Part shown: piece after piece, positions 37,802-50,751 of the stretch
How the letters are laid out: each line of letters opens with the position of its first letter
Numbering within the stretch: position 1 is the first letter of the stretch
Source: Baylisascaris procyonis
Lineage: Eukaryota; Nematoda; Chromadorea; Rhabditida; Ascarididae
DNA: 64,000 nucleotides
Direction: 5' to 3'
Assembly: GCA_037389465.1 (NCBI GenBank)
Contig: JAZARR010000171.1
Location: 2,542,001-2,606,000 of the forward strand
Notes under the pieces: generated by a model
What the model was told of the DNA's origin: nothing
What the model saw: the letters and a program-made list of their open reading frames with translations, nothing else
The model's database searches: none
Position numbers and translations under genes: made by a program

Positions 37802-39244
37802 ACCTTAAATACGCTTCAATTATTTTTAAAAAATTGATAAACAATAATTTTTATTCGTCGAGATGAAAAGAACAACTGCAATCAAATAATCTACATACTA
37901 AATTAGAATGAAGCGAATCTTCCCTCTCGTGAAAACAATCGTTACATCATAGCCACATTGGCACTTTAAAAATCTGCAGAAATCGTTTTAATTTCATTTT
38001 CAATAATCCTATATCGTTTAAAACTAGCAACTAGCCAATAAGCAGCAATTCATCTGTATTTCAAAAATGTTCCTTTGATTTTTCTTTTTTTTTTTGCTCC
38101 AACACCTCTCATTCGTACACCTACACATTCTATTAGCGCAAATTATGCTCTTTAAAAACGTTAGCACGACAAACATATGAGCGGAAAATGCACTGAAAAT
38201 AAAAGCAAAAGAAATATCTTATTAGAGATTAATCTACGCGAAAAATTAATGAGAACATTAAAGACAACGTTACACGAATGAGTAACGCTTGATAGCAAAC
38301 AAAAGCAGATCTCTATCATTCAATAATTGCCCCGTTAAATCACAACAATATTTATTTCTATGGTAGCATTAGAGAGGAAATAATGAAACGAATGAGTGCA
38401 TTATGCAACATGCTAAAATCCCATTGAATGAGAAAAACTGTAAAAAAATCTAAAAATTCAACGTGCGAATATGATTGAAAAATATTAATTATAACGTAAT
38501 TTTTTTCTAACGTTTAGCATTCTCTATAAGTTTGTTTAAAAAAAAAAAAAAATTCAGCGTTACGCTAGAAGTACCTAACAATGCAATGTATAAGAAATAT
38601 TGAGAGAAAAGATAATCATAAATATTCAACACGTAATATTCGTATTGCTCTATAAGATAAAGATGAATCAAACAAATATAAGTAGCGGAATTGTTATAGC
38701 CAATTATCATCTATTGATATAAAATGTTCATGGAATATCAATAAACAACTTAATTACTGTGAGTGGTATATTATCAGTAAGACAACATAAATCAGCTTAG
38801 AGGATTTTAAAATCTTAATTGCATAGAGACCATTTTTTGATGATTAATCGATATAATTTCATGAGAAATAGGGCAATGCCACTCATTGGCAAGAATCTTA
38901 ATGATCACAGTGAAGAGATTACAGTAAATAACAATGCGACTATGCGATTACAGACTACAGTACTCGAGGAGCAAAATGCATATGATCTGAAATCGATGCA
39001 TCGATAAAATTGTAAGAAAAAAAAATCGCGATATTAGCTATCTTTTCTGTTCTATTACTGAAATTTTTGAAATACACATTTCAACCGGGCGGTGGAGGAG
39101 GGGAGAGAGGAGGGGTGAGCGAGGGTAGAGAAGAAGGGAGGTATGCAGGAGGAGTGGACGAGTTAAACGATTTCCATTTTCCCGTTCTTCTATTCTCAAG
39201 TTGTCAAGACCTACAACTATATCGCAGATTTACTCATAGAGAGA

Positions 39245-39283
<39 letters not shown>

Positions 39284-42200
39284 TTTTAAAATGCGGGTCA
39301 TTTTTTAACATTCCCAAATCAAATAGGGATATGAAACTAGTTCAGGACCGATCAAACCAAGCGAGGTGCGCTAATAAAGTATCACCATCTGTCGATACAC
39401 AAAATGCTAAATACAACTTCATAGGGCAAGAGAAAGTCGAGAAGAGTGTAGGAGAAGCTGTCAAGCAAAACGCCTCGATATTCCGATGACCTGATCAGAT
39501 ATTATCAACAAATAGTAAGCTATGCACCGTTATTTTCATAACTTTATTTTCCAACCGTTCTTCAATTCTTTCGCAAAACAATCGTGCTTTTGTATTGTCA
39601 CAATGAAATGAAGAATTGATTAGTATAAAATATATGCAACTTTTTTTTCTAGCCTTTGAATTATTTTCAGCCAGTCTGAGTTGATGAACAAGTGGATGAT
39701 TGATGCACGAAATCACTATATACGGTAAATTAGAACATGAAATTTCTTAAATAGAACTGCACGGTTCCGGAGTTGAAGCAAGTGGGCAAATAGAGAGATG
39801 CACACTGTTTCTATAATGAAATGGCAGAAGCTGTATTGAGGCGACGCCGCGGCTACGTTACCACAAGATGAAGGGATTCGTGACCTGCTTCATGTGAAAA
39901 GAGAATCTATGGAATCAAGAAGTAAATCCATGGCACTATTCCTCTTAGCCGTAGGTGAAGGACTCATTTTTACTCAGTGATACTCTTCCTACAATCTAAT
40001 GCGTTAACACTGTGCACGTTCATAGTTCGAGCTACGCTGACATGGAAAACCTTCTCGAACAGGTATTATTGTGAAGCACACTTAAGCATTTATCACCGTC
40101 CCTACTTCTGATTTCACGGACGGCGATTAATTGAGATAACTATGTTCAAGAGAAGGACGACAATAAGTAACGAGGACCTTCTTATAGTATTCGATGTAGC
40201 CATCTCGAATCACCTGTATAAGCATTAAGTCATTCTGAATTCTATGACCCTCACAGACTCATAAAGAACCTTCCGGTACAAAAATTCTTCAAAGAACGCT
40301 CCGGAATCTTAGAAGGAATTATCAGAATCGATGATTAGTAGTTGGCATTTGTTCTTCGAAATAATATGCAGCGACCGACAATATTCATTCTTAAAGCACT
40401 AAATAATTGGATGAGACAATCTATATAATATTGAACTCTCGAAAATCTAAAAGGAAGTCACCAATTGATGTATAAATTTCCTTAAAGGAAAACCTCAAAT
40501 TAGTACTTGCACAGAGCTGAAATAATGGTGATAAATATGCGCACGATAAAATATAATTGTTATGTTATGTCGATGTAAACAAAACAATGAGTGCATCGGA
40601 GAGTATCGAGTTAGCACCTGCTAATGAAGCACCTGAAACAACATAGCACTCTAGTCAACGCATTAAGCTGTAAGAACAATGGGCCACGTAAACAAAGTCA
40701 CATATTTCATTCCAGTTCGACGAGGGCGACAGATTCCTCATTGTCGTGGTGGCGGGTCTATAACACCTGCTTTTGCGTCGCTAGAGATCGCAGGATTCTC
40801 TAGTTTGTGGCTCGACCATGAGGCTATAGCGTAGTCATGTTACATCTTTCATGAAGCGCTAACAAATGCAAGCCTACAAAAAAGCGCATAAAAGCAATCA
40901 TTCAATGTCAGCTGGATAAAATGCGATGATAAATTTTTTCAGAAGAGCTTTATCAAATTAAGATTGCGCATAACATTTGCATTGAATTTCTTCAATTTTT
41001 TCATAAATGAAATTTAGAATTTTATGAGATGATTCATACTTGTTAATGAGGAGGCATTTGATGCCCGATCTTTACACTTTAATTCAATAAATGAAAAGCG
41101 CTGTTGATTTATATCGAAAGCTATAATGATAACAAAAAAGGAAAGCATTATTATTTATTCTTAATATGCTTGGTGAATAAATCATAGCGCATTATGGACG
41201 AGTATAGCACATGAAAAGCGTATAATTTATGAAGATCAAAATGTAGTTAGGAAGGCGATGCAAAATTTTTCAGTAGATTCCTACTATCTCATCTAGAATT
41301 GATGACGCCGATAGTTATCCTATCTCCGCCCTTTCTCTCTCCTACCGCTGTAAAGCTTCCTGACTTCTCCTTATTGCAGCATTCCTTCTCCGCAACCAGA
41401 GAGATCAACAAGGGATTGAAATGAGACGAGAGACCCTACAAATGTTTACCATTCCTGGAAGTGAGCATATTCGCAGCTTATGCACTCATTAGACCAATCC
41501 ACGAAGAACGTCAATGTTGACTACAAAAAATCATCGCAGTGTAGAAAGTGACGATAGAAAGCAAAATAAAGGGCATTATCATCAAGAACCTCAGAATTAT
41601 TCCGCAAAAATAGCACCAACTTTAACATGAAACGATATTTTCGAATACTCAGGAGACTCGCTAACATCACCGCTCAACTTCCTCATGGAATAGATTATTA
41701 TGCCCATACGATGAGCATATTTGAAATCCTTATTTCGAAATATAAAAAGAATGAATTATGGAAAGTAAGCTAGAGATTTTTTATTTAAATTAGATTATAA
41801 ACGAGTCAAACTTTCTTCAACGTTTAAAAAGATGGAATAGCATGCGAATTTACAATATGGGGTTCTTCACTGAGGCTTTTACTTGAAAAGATTTCTTTAG
41901 TTTTTATGAAAAACCTAAAAATCATCTGGAGTTACAATATGGTCATTTGAGAGGTGGTCAATAATGGCGAAAAAAAACCACTGTGCAGTCACATTCTAAT
42001 TCTTGCATGCTAATAAAGCGTTTGTTTTTGTCAGTTGCACATAAATCACTAAATTATAACATGCAATCGTTTTACATTAAATTAGCTTGGGTGCCGAAGA
42101 GGCTTATATTGCTGCTGAAATAAACAATTCGGGGATAAATGGCCGATAAGGCTTTGGGATTTGTTCAAAAAACGTTTCCGTGGGGAAGATAGCGATGAAT

Positions 42201-42393
42201 ATGAATATTAATCACATATAATAATGAGCAAATTTATAGCAAAGGAAAAGAAAAATACGACACTGGCGAACAAATTAATGAGAGTACATTCGGAGTGTCA
42301 TAATGAAAAATACACGTTCACGTAATTAGATGAACTTTTCACTGAGTCAAATATCCCACTCAATTTCAATTTTCTGGTTTAGACAGCCCTTAC
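37802..42393. other. Gene-poor intergenic stretch
   Basis: Upstream flank of the chemoreceptor gene. From about 39,720 to 42,390 there is no long open frame on either strand. Contents I can name are the GA repeat at 39,237-39,281, a purine-rich patch at 39,088-39,150, and a 51-codon ATG frame at 40,679-40,834. The latter has a good start context (ACAATGG) and a CATTCCAG acceptor-like site inside it, but no recognisable motif. Confidence 0.6.
39237..39281. repeat. (GA)n microsatellite
   Basis: Near-perfect AG dinucleotide run; it produces a meaningless Arg-Glu repeat in any translation across it. Confidence 0.95.
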
Positions 42394-43230
42394 TGCCACC
42401 CTTTCAAAATTTCGAATAAAAAGATTGCATATTTATGCGAGAGCATATAAGCTACAACAATAAAAACGATCATAAATGAGTTCGTGAAACGTTGCCGTTC
42501 ATGTTTAGTGACAGCCGTTAGTACGAAGATTGAAATTATGAATGAACATATCTCCCAGAAAGAAGCATATGAGCCTAATTTCAAATCTCCAAACATACCT
42601 CCTTCTCACCACCTTCACCCCATTGACGTGTTCGAAATTTTCTATGAAAATTTGTGATTTTTAGGGAATTTTCAGTTGCAATTTCATTGAAAGAGCAACA
42701 ACCTCTCTCTTCATGAAAACATCACAATGAGGCGGCTTTTTGCAAAATCATATGAACGTGATGCAAACGATGCGATACGACTTATGATATAATTCTTGAT
42801 TGGAAGCAACTGATTATTGCGTAAGAAATAATGCAGTAAGTTATATCATAATATTTATTAGTTGAAAATTTTGGTTAAAAAATGTTTTTGAATTGAATTA
42901 ATCTTTTGAGGCTTGAAAATTGAGTTGAATTAATTTAAGTGTCAAAGCTGATCATACTAAGGTGGACACCAGTAATCGCTATATAATATGATGGCATCAA
43001 AAAAAGTTCCATTAAATAACAATAATAATGATGACATTGAAATTGCCGAATTTCATTTATAACTTACTTGAATTTTTTTGTGCAATTTTTTTTACAAATT
43101 TATTACTTGCTAGTGTTTGCCGAGTAAGCCGTAATGCTTCAACGATTGTGGAGCATTGTATCACGCTGAAGCATACTCCCTGCACAACAAGCGAAATGCT
43201 AAACTCTATTAGAGAAGTGGTGGCATGCTT
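42394..43230 (-). other. Candidate pair of exons of an unidentified membrane protein
   Basis: Exon A runs from about 43,220 to 43,068 and ends TTCAA|gtaagt in phase 1; it encodes a hydrophobic segment (ISLVVQGVCFSVIQ) then a basic stretch. Exon B, 42574-42394, opens after GAAATTAG needing exactly two bases, so the pair fits, and ends GGCA|gtaagg. It encodes two further hydrophobic helices (FWEICSFIISIFVLTAV and FMIVFIVVAYML) separated by TKHERQRF. A possible last exon after TTGACTCAG near 42,340 would give a stop within five codons. Exon A's start is unclear (CATGCC after CTCGAAG or a TTTAG site). It may belong to a receptor-like gene, but no family is recognised. Confidence 0.35.
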
Positions 43231-43240
43231 CGAGCTTTAG

Positions 43241-44469
43241 CCACACTAAAATTGTTTGGTTTCTGATCAAGAATGAAATATCAGGTGGCTATTTCATAGT
43301 GTAGCAGCTGATATTTCCAAAGGCATTAATCTTCACCACGCATTTCCGATTTGCAACTTAATTGACAACAATAAAAGGTTCATAAAATCTCTCAGTATTC
43401 AAAACGTTATAATCTTTAGATCTTTAGAAGTGGAACAGTATCTCCTGCGTGATATCTCTTTGGCAGTTACTAATCTTTTCGGCTGTACTTTTACTTTATA
43501 TGCCTAGAAAAATGAAAAGCACCAATTATGCACTATGAAATTTTAGAAGAAATTTTCACAGATAAAGCGTATTTTCAATTTTATAAAAAAAATTGTTGCA
43601 TTGATTATGATTGTGTAAAACTCAAATGCTAAGATTTATCAATTAATTCACTTACATATGCTATGTGATTGATGAGAAAATAAGAAACGATAAACAAAAC
43701 ATTGCCAATGCAAAGAAGAGGGAATAAAATACACACGATAGATATGAAACATATATTATTTTGCTAACAAGAGTGATGAATTCGTTATTAAGGAACTGAT
43801 TTTATTGAATATGAGGCTATGAAATTCATTCGCAGAATGCTTCAAGCCGCAAAATCTCATTAGGCTCGATTATAATTACAACTGTTGGATTCGAAGTGAA
43901 GGTTGCTAACAATATTCTATTGTCACCTTATGATTGCATTATTCGCAATTCTTTCATTTCAATGAAGGTGGTGAGGGAGAGAGGTTGTTGTTCATTTATG
44001 AATATCCTAATTGTTTTCCCACCTGCATCGAATCTCATTAAAAATCGAAATGAAACGTCTTTTGTTAACTAACAACAGTGTGAGCATAGTTGTTACTTTC
44101 ACGGTGAACGAAACCTTCATTTATCGTCTAATGACAATATATGCAAAAAATTGATAAAAATAGACAGTTTGCATTACGCCTTGAATATCAACGATGTATT
44201 TTATTCAAAATATCATCTGAGTAATCTATCATATCATTATCATAGCTACGCATATCATTTAATATTATCGTGCCTTTATATCATATTTGCTCATCTTTGG
44301 AATGCACGCATTGCAAATGATGCATATAAGAGTTTAGCATGAGCTATTTTGCTGATAAAGCTAACAATTCGACAATGCAAGCATGCATTTAAACTGAATG
44401 TTTTTAAAAAACAATCGAACAAAAACAACCCAAACTCTTTAAGAAATTACATTTTATTTATTTACTTGT

Positions 44470-44528
<59 letters not shown>

Positions 44529-47500
44529 TTTCAATGAACAGAGCATTCATCACTAATACATGTCTCTTCATACCACTTCCGCCTGCTCTGAAAAATTACA
44601 TTTTATATGCAATCATTTAAGTTTGACTCAGACTTAGATGATGAGCATTATTGAAGAATAGTCAACGAAGACTCTCCATGCGGCAAGCGGAGACAAATCT
44701 GCATATGTGGCAGCTGAATTTAATAGCAAATTTATGCAAAACAAAGAAAATGTTTTTTTTTTCTCAATTATAAATGTGTAAAAAATACAAAAAGAGCTTT
44801 CTATTTGCTTCAATTCATCAAATTGTTAACTAACATTAAACGAAATCTGTGAATGCTTGAAAATAAAAAGAAGCAATTGAGAAAGAAATTCTCAGATATT
44901 TGACGTAGAAACTGATTTTAAATGTCATTCAATCTTGCGGCGTTGAAACTTTTTTTCCTTTAAATCTCTGACGTCACTTCAAAAATACCAGCCAAATCTC
45001 TCATAATTCACAGTGAATATCCTTAAAAACATTGCGAATGTTTTGTCGCTTTTTCTAATACCACAAGCAGGCTGATTTTATAGCTTATTAAATATACAAA
45101 TGAATCGAAATATATGATTGGAAAGCTGAAGAGAGAAAAAATTTATGCTCGAATAAAGGTGATACGGTAATGCAAAGACTACTTCTAACATCCCATATCA
45201 CGCTAGTTTAGTAAATTAAATATTACTATTCACTGCACGATATCAAGCGATAAGATTGTGATGTGGCTTTGTTCGTTACACACAACTATGAGTTCATGAC
45301 ATTTGCACATCAATCAAAGAATGAAAAGCGATCGTGATAGGAAATCGACAAAGGAAGTGGATGTTGGGATCACGGCGGATACACGAAATCACTTTAAGAA
45401 TATTGAACAAGGAAGTATATCAGAATTGCACCTAGTATCTGTTTATATAATTGTTGAAAATCGAAATTACTTGGTCATGCGAGAAACACTAAAATTTTCT
45501 AAGGAATTGATATTGTTTCATCTAAAATTTGCAAGAAACAAAAAATCTTTTTTCGCTTCTCCATGTTTCATTATTAAATATGTTTCATTATTATTACGAA
45601 TATGCAATCCAATTATGGCGCGAGATTTATTAGTGTTCAAAAAAAAATTATGAAAAAAAAACGTTTATACGTTAATACAAAAAAGGCATTGATGAAATGA
45701 GGGGAGAAGAAAGAAGAAACGACATGTGTGCTTCTATCTGCCTGCAGAAAAACAATATCATGAGCATATTTCTATCCCATAAAGGTCACCGAAATTCGTC
45801 CAGAAGCAAGTGAGGAATTTCTGTTCGGTGCTTTTACAACGAAGTATTGCCCTTGGCAAGTTTTTATTCGGTTTACTGGCCTAGTGAAAGCGCAGCATTT
45901 ACCAGGCTCTGGCCACCATAGTTTGTTGTCTTTACCGCTGATAGCTTTTTTTAATCAGCAGAATTCTTTGTTGGTTTCCGCCGTCAGCAATTTATTCATT
46001 GCTGTTCTCTACAAATTAAGATTTGAGACATTCGAAAGACAGCGGTTTTCATCTTCAGTGCTTAGGAGAAGAGGAAAATAAGGAAGACTGAAGTGAGTGA
46101 AGAGAAGTCGTATTTAAATATGGGAAACTATAGGTAAGGAATCATATGATCAACGAAAGACCTGACAAGCCTAAGAGGGTCGAGATCTTTTTGGGATTAT
46201 CTAAATCAACAAATCAAAGTGGCTGATAAAATAAAAAAGACTGTAGTGAAATATCCCAACAAAATATCGCCAAAAGAAATGCTTTTATTTAGCGATGACC
46301 AATTTGAAGATTATTGAGTTTCAGATGATGCAAGAATTTTGGATTCCTTATAATATGTGATTTTTGAATGGAATATATTAAATAAATGTATGATTCCTTC
46401 GACTAGGTTCCTAAACCATTACCGATGATAAAAGTGAGTAACGGAATGGATGTGGAAGGATCCAGGAACGTGAGGAAAAGTTTCAGCAGTACTTGCTTCA
46501 ACTACTGCCATACTTAATTGGTTTAGCTTTTTAGCAGTTCTTTCTTTATCGAATCGACAGGTGACGATGAAAAAACATTCATAGCAGCACCAATCTGACG
46601 GAACTTAGCGAAACGCGTAGGGAAAAAGAAGGAAGTATAAATTAACACACCGCAAAATCATAGTCGATCAGTTTTTGAATGAATATTTAAACATTTGTAT
46701 ATGAGATATTTATGACATCGTTCCGAGGAAGTTTTTTAATCAGTTTCATCTGCAATCTATTCATCATATCGCACAGAATTCCATATCTTAGAGGTTGAAA
46801 TGGCCGAATGAATGAACTGATGTGTAGTAGAATATTTAGTGTTGAAAATAAAATATTATTCAATTGAAAGGGTCGAGAAAGTAACTGTAATGCATTTGAA
46901 TGCATCAAAATGTGCCAAAAAAGTGCGCCATACGTCCGACGGCATGTTAAATAAAAGTTAAACTTTTGGAAATAGAAATGATAGCCTACTTCCTATTAGA
47001 TCTTACTTTTCTGAAACTGTAGGTTTGTACTCATTCACGTGAAAATATTTTAACGAATGCAACATCTATACTTTGAAATTTTTTCTAACGGCGTAAATTT
47101 TTGGTCAGTTTTAACAGAGAAAAATGGTCGTTTTATGCGAATTGGTTTGATAAGCGGATTGTTAGTACATATTTCATGATATCTCATCTAGCAGGTATTC
47201 ATGCATGTTATCTGTGCTCTATAACTGTACTTTATTATCTAATTTATTATTACGTTTTTTTTCAAAAGGATTAAATAATGATCGCTGTGCATAACTGTTT
47301 TTCCGCAGATTTCCTCATAATTTAGCAATGGTCAATTGTGAGCGATTTCTAAAAGGAAAATATATTCCAATCCGTCGACGACTGCCTCTCAATATTGTTG
47401 TGCTACTATTAAGCTGCTTGCCACTTAACTCAAGCTGGGAATTTTGTCATGATTCACCGAATTCTATATAAATTATTGATAACAAAAGATTCTATAAAAT

Positions 47501-48196
47501 TAGCAAGTCAAATTCGTTGCACTACAGTTCAAATATGGTAAATTCAAGGAAAAATTAGGCAACTTTCTATTGGGAAAGTGTACCTAAAGTGCTGCACACC
47601 TGTCAGATAATACAAATTGCAGCACCATATATATCTGTCATTTGCTAGTTGAATCTATCATACAGACGGATAGATATACGAACGTTCAAATATTTACATA
47701 TGCAGCAATAGCGGAATTCAATTGGTCGCTTGCCGTAATAGGCAACTAAATGTTCAAACCACCTAGTGTCGTTCTATTATCTAAGATTGAAAAAACAATG
47801 CTTCATAGTTCTGCTTTATACTCCTAACTCGCTCGAGGTACAACTTCTTATTTTCACACGAAAAGAATAATTTCCCACGAGTCGGCTGCAGTCATAAGAT
47901 ATTGTCTTGGACTTAAGCATATACTACGAATATGGCCATCATGAATAATGTTTCTTGCAGCGTAGCAAAAAATTCATATTCTAGAGAAATCTGTTACTAT
48001 TTAACGAAACTTGTACCTTGGGGCATATAAAGACTTTTCAATTGCTACAATGGGATATAAAAGATAAAAGTTTGCTTTTCCATTCCTCTTCGATCATATA
48101 TTTTTCAAATATTTCTCATTTCAAAAACAAGTAATTTATGTATATATTTGACGTTTGCATCGGCGTTCTCTTTAGAATCCATTTGTATAGACTCAG
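43241..48196. other. Intergenic stretch, nothing firm
   Basis: Several stop-free runs occur, e.g. 45,762-46,081 on the plus strand, but none has convincing splice context or motifs. Contains the TTTA repeat at 44,453-44,531. Confidence 0.55.
44453..44531. repeat. (TTTA)n microsatellite
   Basis: Tetranucleotide TTTA repeat with one early interruption (TTACTTG). Confidence 0.95.
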
Positions 48197-48409
48197 CATC
48201 CCCGATCAAGAGATATAATGACCCGATCTCCTTATCGGGCCACCGGTCCCTCGTTGAGCACCCTCACACAAGCGAACTCTTTATTAATCGAATACGGCCT
48301 CACCTGGGCCCACGAGCAGCACAACGAAACAAACGACGAAAATACCGAAGACCGCCAATGATCCAATGAATACACGCTCGTACAACTCCACATTGCAAAG
48401 AAACACATA
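48197..48409. other. GC-rich island with conflicting exon-like signals
   Basis: Clearly richer in GC than the flanks. Plus strand: after TAGACTCAG one frame from 48,197 runs to a TGA with many C-ending codons (contains LLIEYGLTWAHEQHN). Minus strand: an exon-like block 48409-48304 between GATGCAG and G|gtgagg encodes a membrane-like helix (VFGIFVVCFVVLLVGP). Both cannot be right; lack of stops in several frames weakens either reading. A 6-base inverted repeat CCCGAT...ATCGGG sits at 48,222-48,239. Confidence 0.25.
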
Positions 48410-50739
48410 CTGCATCAGAGTGGGTAATAACAGTTCTTATATAGCCTAATCGTAGTAACAAAGCGATACTTATAAGAGCATTGCATAGTGCACACTATTT
48501 AATGATCATAGTCCAGCTGCTCTAGCATCATGATCGAATTGCTCAACGATTAAAATCGGTAAATGAGATCCACGTGAAAGAAATGATCGGATTTGTACTC
48601 TATCGTTAAGAGAGACCTTCCATTTGTGTTTTCTTATGTATCGGTACCATATATTCATATTAGTTATTGTATAATTGAATTAATAACAAAAAAAAAATTA
48701 TTTGCAAAACACATAGGAATTCCTTTCGAATTTAATCTCATTGATAGAAGAAAAAAAACGTTGTTGACCACAAAAATGAAAACTTTGAAAATTTTTCGCA
48801 TAATCGTTTCAAAATGCGAAATTTGACCAGTATTCGTTGAATAATTCAGAATAGATTGTATGAGATATGCTTTTTAAAAAATATTGTTCATAGCGACTGC
48901 ATTTCCGGTGCTCATTACATCCCCGGGATAGCGTTTTGCAATTGCTAACGGCCTGTGGGAATTAATTACACAGTCGTGCAAAAAAAACTTTATATTTCTG
49001 ATATGTTAAGTATAGAAATGTTCAACCTTTAATCTTAAACAATATGGTGAGAGTAAATGGTGCGAATATGCAGCGCTTAATTATAGCGATCGATTAATCA
49101 GATTCTGCTTTTTCTTATAACGGCTTACAATCTCCCATTCACGGTCCTAGGCCAGTCATGTGAAACCCATAATGAAGGAAATGCCACCATGTGAATATCA
49201 ATCTTCTAATTTTCAGAGGAAAATATATTGATACAATTCTCATGTGATTTCCATCTATATGAGTACACGATGGCTCTGACAACAGCATATAAAAAAGCGT
49301 GGAGTCTAGGAAAGGGGACGGGGGGAGAGAGAAGGAAGGAGCAAAGTGACCAGAAATAAGTGTGCGTTTCAAAGGGATTGGAATAATTTACAAATTGGGT
49401 GACAAAATAGATGATAACTGGTAAGTTCTCGTGAGACATCCTAGGAACAGCTACAGTGGATGCTGATGTTAAATGTAAGGACAGGCGGAGAAGCACAGCC
49501 CAAGCAAAAGCGATTTGCTGCTGAAGGAAAAGCGTAAAATGTATTTAACTATAAGGTTCCAGTTTACAGGGCTCGATTTCTTATTAGTCTCGTTAAGAGC
49601 CCTGAAAATGGGTTGAACTAAATTTGCATATTTTTCATGAAAATTTGGGAATTTTTTGTTTATTTTGATGTCAATTGTTTTGCCGTTTTTAATGGCGAGT
49701 TATTTTCATGTCTAAAGCCAAAGGATGCGGCTGTTGATATTTTTTCCTTTTGCTGTTCAAATTCCCTCCATGTTTTCTCTATTTCTACCATTTCCTCTCC
49801 CATTAAAAGGAGTTTTTAAGGTAAGTCAATATGTATTCGTTACAATCGAATTGTTGCTACTGCAAATGCAGAATATGCCGTGAATGTAGAATATTATGAA
49901 TGTAACTGCTAATATGCCCAATTTATGGCAGCAATATTATCATCGTTTTGCGGCGTTTAACCAAAATGTAAAGATCGAACTAATAATCTCTAGTCAATGT
50001 CTCCTGAAATTTTTGCGGAAAAAAAAACAAAGGAACTCACTAATTAGTGCATTTAAGGAAAATGCCGCTTTTTTTGATTGTTGGATTTTGATGAGATCCG
50101 ACCATCCAGAGAATCATAAGAAATGATTTCCGGCTGATTTAGGATATTTTCCATTTCAAAAGTTGGAAGGAACATGGGGCAAAAAGAGAAACAATATTTG
50201 ATCACTAATAACAGAACAGCAATTAGCAGAAATTTAATTCTTATGAGTGCTGCCAATTCGTTATAATTTTTAAAACTACTTTTCTCGCTCTGAAATTTCG
50301 AAAACTCTATTACGCCATAGTTTACCATCTCGGAACTTTCATAAGCTTTATTATATTATGCTCTAGGTATAAAAATTCCGCAAATTATGCAATAATAGAT
50401 TCTACTGAGTACAAACTGTTATCGGTTGTATTAGATCATAGTTTGTCGCCAGAAAAAATTTCTTGCATTGTGTTATGTTATGTCTCACCACTATTATGTC
50501 TTACATAAATCTACCCGCTTTAATATAGGTAGTGTTGTGACGTAACATGTCGACCTGTCACCTTCCAAAGCTCTGCATTTCGTCCGCAACGTCGGATTGG
50601 TTGCTGTTTTCACTTATCAAAACCAGTTCCATTCAAACGCAATCATGCACCAATTTTTGTCCTCTCTATTTTTCCAATTTTTTTGAGGATCAACACAAAT
50701 TTTCGAACTATCTTTTTCGTTATGCGATTTCCAGCTCCA

Positions 50740-50751
50740 CCCCCCCCCCCC
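50740..50751. repeat. C homopolymer run
   Basis: Twelve consecutive C residues on the plus strand; length is prone to sequencing error. Confidence 0.9.
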
